This document shows positions 55,501 to 64,000 of a DNA stretch of 64,000 nt, one piece after another. The notes under the pieces are model-generated. The model was not told the origin of the DNA. It was given only the letters and a program-made list of their open reading frames with translations, and made no database searches. The DNA comes from Mesomycoplasma molare (lineage in GTDB: Bacteria; Bacillota_I; Bacilli_A; Mycoplasmatales; Metamycoplasmataceae): NCBI RefSeq assembly GCF_024918955.1, contig NZ_CP103423.1, positions 434,001 to 498,000 of the forward strand. Direction: 5' to 3'. Position 1 is the stretch's first letter, and every line of letters begins with the position of its first letter. The position numbers and the translations under genes are program-made.

Positions 55501-56029
55501 AGAAACATCACAGACTCCTAAATTTTTATCTAATATTCATAATCTTAGTTATATTGTAGCTGGTTATCCTTCAGATGCTAAAAGTGCAAATGAACAAGCG
55601 CCCACTGAAGCGCCTAATAAAAAAGATAAAAGATATAGAGAATATCTTTTATCGAATCCTCCTCAAACAAATTGAGAACATTCAGCATTAGGTCCAAATC
55701 AAAGATTTCAAAATAAAGCTTATTTTTTCTATGGAACAAATATTGATTTAAGAGGAGGAGCTTCTGGTTCCTTTGTCTATGATTCCGAAGGTAAAGTTAC
55801 TTCACTTTACACTTTGATATGAAATCCAACTTCAAGTCAAAATTATACTAGATTGGGATTCTTTTTATTAGACGGACAAGAATATAGTTATTTTGGTGAT
55901 GGAAGTACACCTTCTAATCCTTCTTCATTCTATGAAAAAGCAAGATTACTTTCTTATCTTTATCCTGAAAAATTTAAAAACGATGATTTCCAAAATAAAC
56001 CTGATATATTTTATGAATTAAAAAAATAG
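52592..56029 (+). CDS. Large lipoprotein with C-terminal MIP/DUF31-type serine peptidase
   Basis: 1145-aa lipoprotein with lipobox LISC (Cys25). The N-terminal 700 residues are beta-rich repeats (strands like LNLYFNNDINLFSNITLELT) with no named family. The C-terminal part is a DUF31-like peptidase with likely triad His803 (YVSSAYHVW), Asp924 (SDFFVGILDIS) and Ser1058 (RGGASGSFV). This is a diverged relative of the MIPs at 5.2 and 18.5 kb. It stands alone without MIB or ATPase genes, so its substrate may differ. About 15 TGA codons are Trp. AGAGGAAG precedes the ATG. Confidence 0.82.
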
Positions 56030-56055
56030 CCTAAAAATAATCGGGCTATTTTTTA
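56021..56055 (+). terminator. Terminator of the large peptidase lipoprotein gene
   Basis: AAAAAATAGCC (with the stop TAG) pairs with GGCTATTTTTT across a 12-nt loop. Confidence 0.82.
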
Positions 56056-56202
56056 TAAAATTTTTTTAATATTTCTGTATTTTTAAATATTTTTTAAATT
56101 TTATTTGCTTCTTTTTTTAGGAATCACTCTTTCTTTATATTTCGGTTTGTTTAATTTGATATAATTATAAAAAAATTAAATTCATAAGAAAGAAAATTAT
56201 TT

Positions 56203-57027
56203 ATGTACGGAAAAACTATAGAATTATTCTTATTAAACGGAAATGCTGATAGTCTTATAACTGCAGAATTATCAAATTGAAATGGTAAGGCTATAAAAAT
56301 ACCTAGAACTGAAGTAGAAAGTTGTGAAAGAGAAGATATTAAAGGCATAGGAGTATATTTTTTAATTTCGCAAGAAGAAGATGGGACAAACTCAGTATAT
56401 ATAGGAGAGGCAGAAAATATTAAAGATAGGCTTATTCAACATTTAAGAGATTTTAAATCAGGGAAAGAAGAATATTATTGAAATACTGCTTTATTATTTT
56501 TAGGAAGAGATCTCAATAAAGCCTTGATTAGATATTTAGAAAATAGATTTGTAGAAATAGCTAAAGAATGTCAAAGATATAAAATACTAACAAAAAATAC
56601 TTTTAAAAATACAATCATTAAAGAATCTCATGTAGCAAGTATGGAAGAATTTATTGATAATGTTAAAATTCTAGCAAATACATTGGGTTATAAAGTATTA
56701 TTACCTACCCCAAAACCTAATGAAAAAACAGAATATTTATATTGTAAGGGGAAAGATTCAAATGCAAAAGGTTTTATTAGTCAGGGAGGATTTACCGTTG
56801 TAAAAAATTCTATAATAGCATCTACAATTACAGAATCTATGAAAAAACATTCTTATTTTAATCTTAGAAATTCTCTTTTGAGTGAAGGTATTATAAATAA
56901 TAATCAATTTGAAAGAGATTATGAATTTAAGTCTCCTTCAGCTGCTTCTTCTGTTGTATTAGGGAAATCATCCAACGGAAATACCGATTGAAAGACTTCA
57001 AAAGGTAAAATGTTGAGAGACATATAA
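56203..57027 (+). CDS. GIY-YIG nuclease-like protein with DUF4357 domain
   Basis: 274 aa. N-terminal GIY-YIG module at about residues 45-90: GVYFLIS, SVYIGEAENIKDRLIQHL (Tyr and Arg), and the Glu-containing ENRFVEIAKE helix. C-terminal DUF4357 fold: GGFTVVKNSIIAST, LRNSLLSEGII, FERDYEFKSPSAASSVVLG and the final NGNTDWK. In other bacteria this pair is often found near restriction or repair genes. Here it is solitary. The start is ATG 56203, and the TGA at 56479 is Trp. Probable DNA nuclease; substrate unknown. Confidence 0.8.
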
Positions 57028-57060
57028 ACATTTTCCATCTAAATCATAAAATAAAATTTA

Positions 57061-57097
57061 AAAACCGCTCTTTTGAAAAATAGAGGGTGTTTTTTAT
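57061..57097. terminator. Possible bidirectional terminator between convergent genes
   Basis: CTCTTTT and AAAATAGAG with flanking CC/GG form an imperfect stem with a bulge, followed by T-rich sequence on both strands. Confidence 0.4.
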
Positions 57098-57105
57098 TTA
57101 AAATT

Positions 57106-58128
57106 TTAATTAAAGTTTTTTTTCTTTTGAAATTTATATTTGTGTCTTGTAAATTCACTAAAAAAAGTCTTATAAAATGCTTCGTTAATTATTACACCAA
57201 AGTACAGTAAATAAGAAATATAAAAGCAAAAAGTAGAAAGATATAAAAACGTAGCTAGAGTCCCAAATTTATCATAACTAATAAATTTTGCAGAAGATAA
57301 AAAACCAAAAATAGCTGAAAACAAAACAGAAGATAAAGAACTAATGAAAACTCCTGACGATATTTGCTTAAATGTTATTTTAAAAACTGGACTAATTTTT
57401 AATAAAATTAATCATATAATATAAAAAAATATAAAAACTAAAAAAATAGAAATGGTATAAAAACATAATTCATATACTCATAGTTTATTTTTAAATTTTA
57501 TTTGTAATTCTATAAAAAGAAAAGTGGATAAAATTAAAAAAAATGACAAAATTAAAGATATTATGATAACGATAAATATACCTTTAATTCTATTAAAGAT
57601 TATATTGCCCGAATTTTTATGACTGTAAATTATAGACTGACTTTCGATAAATTTTGCATATCCAGAAGAAGAAATTCACAAAGAGGAAAAAAGCAAAATT
57701 ATTCACGTTGTCGTTTCTCAAGCGGCACTAGAAAAGATATTAAGAGTTTCTGGTATAGATTTTCCTATTCCTGGAATATATCTATTTAATATTTCTTCTA
57801 ATAAAAAGTCTTTTGTGTTACTAAAATGTAAAGTTTCTTTATTTATAAAGAAAGGGTTAATTATAGAAAAAGAAATTATTAAAATTGGAATAATCGAGAT
57901 AAATAAATAAAATGCAAATCCAGCTGGAATAAAAGTAAATTCTCTAGAACTTAATTTTTTTATACTCCTATTTATTATTATTTTTAAATTTTCTTTTTTA
58001 TTTTTTACTTTACTAGATCTAATTGATATTTTTAGAATTATAAAAATAAAAATATAAAAACATCTGTTTAAAAAGTTTTTATTTTTTAATTTTATAACTT
58101 TATCTTTGAATCAATCATTTTGTTTCAT
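57106..58128 (-). CDS. YihY/BrkB family membrane protein
   Basis: 340-aa polytopic protein with six main helices. The family segment SREFTFIPAGFAFYLFISIIPILIIS (split over the first TM), the loop KSIPETLNIF and later WLILLKISPVFK agree with YihY/BrkB (formerly called ribonuclease BN). The C-terminal SYLLYFGVIINEAFY is also typical. TGA for Trp occurs at least seven times. Function unproven; transport or export is suspected. Confidence 0.8.
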
Positions 58129-58234
58129 TTTCTAATTATATAATAAATAATTTTAGGAAAAAATCTTTATATTTTTATATTTTGTACTTTTATCTTTGAA
58201 AAATCTTTTTTTATCTATATTAATTGGAGGAAAA

Positions 58235-58999
58235 ATGAATAATGTACTAATATACTTTGCTATTAAATATAAAGGAAATTTTAATGATATTTATAATGCC
58301 TTAAAAAATCAAGAAAAAATTTCTGAAAATGAATTGAAAAAAATTGAATATAAAGTTAATAACAATGAAATAAAAGCTTTTACTATTCTAGATGATATTT
58401 ATCCTGAAGAATTTAAAGTTTTGGTTAAACCTCCCTTTGTTGTATTCTATGAAGGAAATGTATCTATTTTAAAAAATAAATGGAAAATATATTTAACAGG
58501 AGACGAAAAAAATAATAAGGTTAATCAATATTTAGAACAGTCTCTAAAAGAAATTGCAAAAAGATACACTTTAATAACGTGCTTTTATAAAAATTTAGAT
58601 ATAGATATAAATAATTTTTTTATAACAAATAATTCACCTATTATTTATGTTTCAACAAATGGAATAAAAAATCCTTATTTTGCTGACAAAATAAATATAA
58701 ACGAAAACAAATTAATAATTTCAGAATATCCTAACGAAGTAAATATTTCAAAAAACAAATTAAAAAATAGAAATCGCTTAGCTGCTGCTCTATCAGAATC
58801 TTTAATTATTTATTCATCTAAAATAGACAGTGGTATTAATAACCTAGTTACAAACTTTTTAAATTTAGGAAAAGAAATATATTGTTTTCCCGGAGATTTT
58901 AGTGATGAAGATGGAAATGCTAACTTAATAAAAGATGGAGCAAACATTATTACCTCAATTAAAGACATATATAGTGATGAAAGGAGAAAAAATGCTTAA
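58235..58999 (+). CDS. dprA: DprA/Smf-like DNA-processing protein, diverged
   Basis: 254 aa. The C-terminal half has the DprA core landmarks RNRLAAALSESLIIYSSKIDSG, GKEIYCFPGDFSDEDGNAN and LIKDGANIITS. In the N-terminal part of the Rossmann fold the GSR phosphate loop is lost (IYLTGDEKNN instead of VAIVGSRxxT), and the helix-hairpin region is short. DprA loads RecA on incoming single strands. TTGGAGG lies 5 nt before ATG 58235. It overlaps the pilin gene by 8 nt, so it is made together with the secretion genes. Confidence 0.82.
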   Translation: MNNVLIYFAIKYKGNFNDIYNALKNQEKISENELKKIEYKVNNNEIKAFTILDDIYPEEFKVLVKPPFVVFYEGNVSILKNKWKIYLTGDEKNNKVNQYLEQSLKEIAKRYTLITCFYKNLDIDINNFFITNNSPIIYVSTNGIKNPYFADKININENKLIISEYPNEVNISKNKLKNRNRLAAALSESLIIYSSKIDSGINNLVTNFLNLGKEIYCFPGDFSDEDGNANLIKDGANIITSIKDIYSDERRKNA

Positions 59000-59291
59000 A
59001 TTATTTGCAGGCGATAATGGCGAAGTAATCATTAATGAAATTGCTGAAAAAACTAGCGCTATTGGTTATATAGTATTAACGGCTTTTGCCGGATTAATCG
59101 GTTTACTTTTAATGATTGCTGTTATTTATACAGGAATTAAAGTTGTATATTCACAAGGAGAAAAAAGAAAAAATAATTTAGTTCACATGATGATAATTGG
59201 AATTATATTTATTGTAATAATCATTATATTTGCTATAGGAGTTAATTTTGCAGTTGATGTAAGTAAAAGAGCAGCTTCCGGTATTTCATAA
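58992..59291 (+). CDS. VirB2/TrbC-like pilin of a type IV secretion-like (ICE) cluster
   Basis: 99 aa. A short polar N-terminus is followed by two long hydrophobic helices (about 24-52 and 65-90), separated by a basic loop (SQGEKRKNNLVH). This is the topology of VirB2/TrbC pilins. AAGGAG lies 5 nt before the ATG. From memory it resembles the mycoplasma ICE family named after Mbov_0395. The next gene begins 2 nt later. Confidence 0.75.
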   Translation: MLKLFAGDNGEVIINEIAEKTSAIGYIVLTAFAGLIGLLLMIAVIYTGIKVVYSQGEKRKNNLVHMMIIGIIFIVIIIIFAIGVNFAVDVSKRAASGIS

Positions 59292-59293
59292 CA

Positions 59294-60496
59294 ATGATAT
59301 TTCAAGATGCTATATACGGTATTTATTATACAATTCTTTCATTCTTTTGATTTATTTTTATATCAATACCATTTAAATTTTTATCTTTACTAACAGATAT
59401 TTTTAACTTTTTAAGTTTTCCATTAATAAATTTGTTGTTTTTCGGAAAAGCATCTGAAGAACTAAGATATAGTGAGATAAAAACTCCTATTATTTTTAAT
59501 GCATTCTTGATTATCAATTCAATATTTTTTTTATTTATTATCTTATTAACCATAATACGATGGTCGTTTTCTCAAAAAAATGAAAAAAACTTATCATTGA
59601 TTAATATGTTACAAAAGATGATACCTGCTTTAATTTTAATTTTTGGAATTCCTTTATTATCTTTTGTTGTGATTAATATTTTTAATACTTTCTTTAATAT
59701 TTTTACTATAAGTATTAACAATAATCAAAATATATCTCATAATATTTTTTTATCTTTAAAACCACAGGAAATTGATCTTAAAACATGGAAAGATCTAACT
59801 ATTGATAATTCATTTGGAATAATACCATTTGAAGAATATACAAAAATAAATATAAGTTCTTCTGAATTATTATTTTTTCCTTCAATAGTAGGAATAACAC
59901 TTTTAAGCATTTTTATAAAAAATGCTATTTATCTTTCTAATAAAACTTTTCAATATTTCTTTTTATTTTTAATTTCACCTTTTGTTTTTTCTACCATGCT
60001 TTTTGATGGAGGGAAAAGATTTAACAATTGAAATAAAATGTATTTTTCAAAATTAATTTCCATTTTTGTTTATATACTAGGATTAAAAATTTTTTCTTTT
60101 TATTCTGTAATTATTAATAATTCGATTAATGGAATAGATAATATTTACAACTTTACTAAATTATCGTTATTTTCTATTTTACTAATAGGTGGAGCTTATT
60201 CAATAAGTAAATTTGTAAAAATGATTTCTAATTTATTAGGTGAATCACATACTTTTAGAAGTACATTAATTGAAAATAAACTTATATATGAAAATATAAA
60301 AGAAATAATGTCTCAAAATTTTTACTCAAATTACATAAACAAAAAGAATTGTGTTATTCAAAGCCTAAAAGAAAAAAATATTACATTTTCGAAAATATCA
60401 GACAAAGAATTAAAAAGTAAAAATTTATTTCAAACAATAAATTTTGATAATAACAAGGAATTTCGTCATAAAAGGAGTGATTATGCTTCAACCTAA
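59294..60496 (+). CDS. VirB6/TrbL-like polytopic membrane protein of the ICE cluster
   Basis: 400 aa with about six to eight TM helices and a 60-residue polar C-terminus. The first half has amphipathic segments (LLTDIFNFLSFPLINLLFFG). Position between pilin and VirB4, size and topology fit VirB6-like channel proteins and the ICE membrane family named after Mbov_0396 (from memory). Trp as TGA at 59348 and 60029. Overlaps the VirB4 gene by 14 nt. Confidence 0.72.
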
Positions 60497-63065
60497 AAAT
60501 ATTAAAAAAAATAAGATATTAATTGCAAAAAATTTCTTTCTTTCTGATTTAATATATATTTTTATTTCTTTAATAATTAGTTTTTTAATATCCTGAACAG
60601 TAATACCTGATTCAGTTCAATACAAAAAAATTATCTCTTTTTCTATATTTTTAGTTTTAATTTTACTTATTAGTCCTACTCTATTATTTTTACCTTCTCA
60701 CAATGCTAGAATTTGGATTATTTTAATTAGAGTTTTTAAGTATTGAATTGAAAACAAAAAGTTTTCTACAAATTCTAAAAGATCAAATGTTAATTTTTTT
60801 ATTAATATAAAAGAAGTTGATGAAAATGGTAATATTCAATTTAAAAATGTTATTTCTAAAGGTTATAAATATTCTAAAATTATAAAATTTGATGGCTATA
60901 ATATTTGAACTAAAAACGTTGAAGAAAAAAGAGAATTTCTTGAAAAAATGATATTATTTTTTAATTCTAGAGAAGAAAGAATTACTTTTGTTAAAATTCA
61001 AAAAAAATACAATTTTAAAGAAAAAATAGAAGTTTTAAATAAAAAGAATTCATTTTTAAACGATAAAGAGAAACAATATATTGATGAATCAAAAAAAGAA
61101 ATCGAATACCTTCAAAATCATGAATATAAAGATGAATACTTTTTGGTAATTTATTCTAAAAGTATAGAAAAATTAGAACAAGAAGTTTTATTAATAAGTG
61201 ATTTCTTCGAAAAAGTCGAAATAAATTTTGATATTTTAGATAAAACTGATGTTGAATTGTTCACAAAATCTTTTTATCTTTTAAACCAGGAAAATAGTAA
61301 CTCTCTAGATCAATTAACTTTTAAAAATAGCTATTTTAAATGAAATAATATGTTTGCAAAAATAAATACTATAAGCGATATGCCTTTAAATTTAAATGTA
61401 GGGTGGGCTGAAACTTTTTTTAGTTCATCAAAATCGTGAATATTATGAGATATAGATCCTATAAACACCAAAGAATATGAAAAGATTGTCGATTCAGCAA
61501 ATAATAAAATATTAACTAATATAGCATTTAATAAAAAGTCAGAATTTAGAAATAAAAATGATATCAAAAATATGGAAGCAATTGATGAACTTGCATATTT
61601 ATTAAATATAGAAAATCAAAAATTGTTTAATAGTTCGATGTTATTTTTAAATTTTAATAGGGATTTAAAATTATTAAAAAAGGATATAAATACAGAATTA
61701 CAAGATGCATTAAAAAAAGAGAAAACAAAGATTAATAAATTGAAATTTAGACAACTTGAAGCTTTTAAAAGTTTTTCTTTATTCAATGATAACATATTAA
61801 ATGAAAGTATTGAAATTGTATCTAGGAATTTGGCATATTCATGACCTTTTTGTTTTGAAAAAAATGTAGATAAGAATTCTTTTTATCTAGGAAAAAACAA
61901 AAAACAATTTTTTATACTTGATATTTGAAAAAGAAATTCTTTTCATACAAATTCTAATTGTATATTTTTTGGAACATCAGGAAGAGGAAAAACAACAGCT
62001 ATAAAGAAACTTATATTAGATAGCTATCTAAAGAAAGATTCTTCTGTAATAATAGTAGATCCACAAAGAGAATATCAAAATTTTAAAAATATTTTTGATA
62101 TTTCTTGAATTGACATAAGTAATAGAAATATTTCTATAAATCCTTTGCAAATAATTGAAAAAATAGATTTTAATAATGAAAAAAATATCGATCAAAAAAT
62201 ATCAAGTCAAATTTCTTTTTTTATAAATTGAATAAAAATTTTATCTTTTAGTTGAAGCGAAGAAAAAGAAATTATTTTAATGAAATCAATAAAGAATTTA
62301 TATTGAAATAATATTGAAAAAATTAAAAAAAATGATTTTCCAATAATATCAGATTTAATAAAAGAATTAGAAAATACTAATTTAAAAAAATACGAAAAAG
62401 AAGTATATGAAAAAGAAAAAATAAAAATTATCGAATGATTGAAAATTAATTTTGAAAATAATGGTATTTTTTCTTGAAACTATAACCAAAGAACAACAAT
62501 GAATTTATCACATGATTTTATTGTTATCGACACAAAAACATTAATAGAAAATACAACAAAAGAAAATGTTAACGCGTTCTTTTATCTAATTTTAAATTTA
62601 ATTCAGAGCAAAGTTAATCAGAATTTTTATCAAAAAAAGAAAAAAAGTATTTTAGTTTTCGATGAAGTTCATAAATTTATTGATAAAAAAAATATGCAAA
62701 CTCTAGATTTTATTTTTGACTCTACAAAAACTATAAGAAAATATGACGGATCTATTATTTTATCAACTCAAAATCCTTCAGATTTCTCTTTAAATATAGA
62801 TACTAATAATAAAACTCACGGTATATTAAAAAATATTCAATATAAATTTTTATTTAACCTTCCTGGTGATGATATAAAAATTGTTAATTCAATTTTTAAC
62901 CCCTTTGAAGATAATAAAAATTTTAATTTAATTAGTGAATTTGATAGTTCTTTTTTAACAAACGCAGGAAAAGGAGAGTGCTTATTGATATCAGCAAATA
63001 AAAAGAAAATGTATTTTAAAGTAAATTACAACAACTTTGAACAAGAATATTTGTTTAATAAATAA
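60483..63065 (+). CDS. VirB4/TraE-like conjugation ATPase with fused VirB3-like N-terminus
   Basis: 860 aa. Residues 1-75 carry two TM helices (YIFISLIISFLISW; ISFSIFLVLILLISPTLLFL), like the small VirB3/PrgI protein. A soluble VirB4 N-domain follows, then the motor: Walker A GTSGRGKTT (497-505), Walker B ILVFDEVHKF (D727, E728), then ILSTQNPSDF. VirB4 powers DNA and pilin transfer. AAAGGAG lies 5 nt before the ATG. Many TGA Trp codons. Corresponds to the TraE-type protein of mycoplasma ICEs. Confidence 0.85.
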
Positions 63066-63073
63066 AGGAGAAC

Positions 63074-64000
63074 ATGAATTTTAATACTGTTACATATACA
63101 AACATAAATAAAATAGATAGTGAAATTTTGGCTTCCTCAACTACAAATCACAATATAAATAATCATATTGAACTAGAAGATTATATAAATATTAGTAAAA
63201 TATTAGATAATTCTTTAATATACAAAAATTTTTCATCTTTAAATTCTACAAAAAAACCTTTTACTAGATTTTATGATTCAAAATTTTTCTACACAAAATC
63301 TGCCTCTCACTATTATTCAAACAAACACGGTGGTCATCTATTAGGCTATTGGCAAAATTATTTAAATTCCGGATGATACGGAGCTAATATAAATATAGCT
63401 AAGGGATTAGAAGGATGAACTATAGATTTTTTTCAATTAAAAAAAACAGAATACATAGGTTCTAAAAGAAGAAAGAATGGTCTAGATTTTGACAATGGAA
63501 ATTTTGCTAAACATAGTTCCAATGAAGTAATTGATGTTTTAAAAAATGAACATAAAAGATTACAATTTTATTTTGGTTTAGAAAAAGAAAATGATAATTT
63601 TATTGACACTCAATTTTCGCTATATGGAAGCTATGGTATTAATTTAAGCGATTTTGTTTTTAAAAAATTAAATAAAAAAATAGATGAATATAAATTAATA
63701 TACTCAAAAAATGGAAATAAAATAAAAAGTTTTTATATCAACAATTTAAAAGTGGACTTTAACTTTTATATAGAAACTGAAAAAAGAGATTCAAAGGAAT
63801 TTGACAAACTAAATTCAAGAGTAACTGATTTAAAAGTAAAAATTTCTTTTGATACAAGAATAAATTATGAAAATACAAATTTTCAACAAGTAGAAATACT
63901 TAATAATATTAAACTTGTAAAGGAGAATTTTAATAATTATTTTATACAAAATAATAAAATAGAACTGCAAACAGATTCCGGATATCATAACGGTTTGTAT
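63074..64000 (+). CDS. ICE-associated protein of unknown function (partial, runs off the window)
   Basis: Open for 309 codons to the window end. AAAGGAG precedes the ATG. Asn/Lys/Phe-rich with no signal peptide or TM in the visible part; segments such as RLQFYFGLEKEND suggest beta structure. It follows VirB4 by 8 nt in the same operon. Mycoplasma ICEs carry several such unnamed proteins here. Function unknown. Confidence 0.7.

Noticed and set aside
58235..58999. Evidence for natural competence from dprA alone
   Set aside because: No comEA/comEC or other uptake genes are in the window, and the Rossmann phosphate loop is lost; only the link to the conjugation genes is supported.

Overview
This 64-kb window comes from a mollicute, most likely a Mycoplasma/Mycoplasmopsis of the hominis group. 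The DNA is very AT-rich. Dozens of otherwise intact genes read through in-frame TGA codons, which must encode tryptophan (for example in potB, pyk, the ATPase subunits, rpoD, rpsB and topA). There are several lipobox lipoproteins and no cell-wall genes. Species assignment is inference, because no rRNA is present. I recognised no tRNA, rRNA or CRISPR array.

Region 1 (1-5.0 kb): the end of a spermidine/putrescine-type ABC transporter operon (potB, potC, potD-like), then pyruvate kinase. Region 2 (5.0-20.8 kb): one co-directional block of ten genes. It runs: serine-peptidase lipoprotein (MIP-like), 12-TM membrane protein, 177-aa protein, gamma-like, epsilon-like, large exported TM protein, alpha-like and beta-like F1 ATPase subunits, the Ig-binding protein MIB, and a second MIP. 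This is the F1-like-X0 ATPase plus MIB-MIP antibody capture/cleavage system. Its promoter carries a 15-A tract between plausible -35 and -10 boxes at 17-nt spacing, which suggests phase variation. The last MIP has its start codon out of frame by one base in an A8 tract.

Region 3 (20.8-46.2 kb): housekeeping and accessory genes interrupted by three ~1.37-kb IS30-family (IS1630-like) copies. Each copy sits between perfect 20-31 bp duplications of a terminator hairpin. All three transposase genes are broken by one-base losses in homopolymers. The genes include tsaD, a DUF3137-like gene with lemA, a surface lipoprotein with two PEBP (YbhB-like) domains, an RpiR regulator, ung, glyQS, dnaG, rpoD, a Nif3-like gene, nfo, rplJL, a small HNH protein, an RHH antitoxin with a decayed toxin, sufS-sufU, tlyA, nusB and yebC.

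Region 4 (46.2-58.1 kb): ptsH, cls, rpsB-tsf with a structured leader, hpt, topA, a 1145-aa lipoprotein ending in a third MIP/DUF31-type peptidase domain, a GIY-YIG/DUF4357 protein and a YihY-like membrane protein. Region 5 (58.2-64.0 kb): a dprA-like gene translationally linked to a type IV secretion-like cluster. That cluster has a VirB2-like pilin, a VirB6-like membrane protein, a VirB4 ATPase with a fused VirB3-like N-terminus, and an unknown gene running off the end. It looks like one end of an integrative conjugative element.
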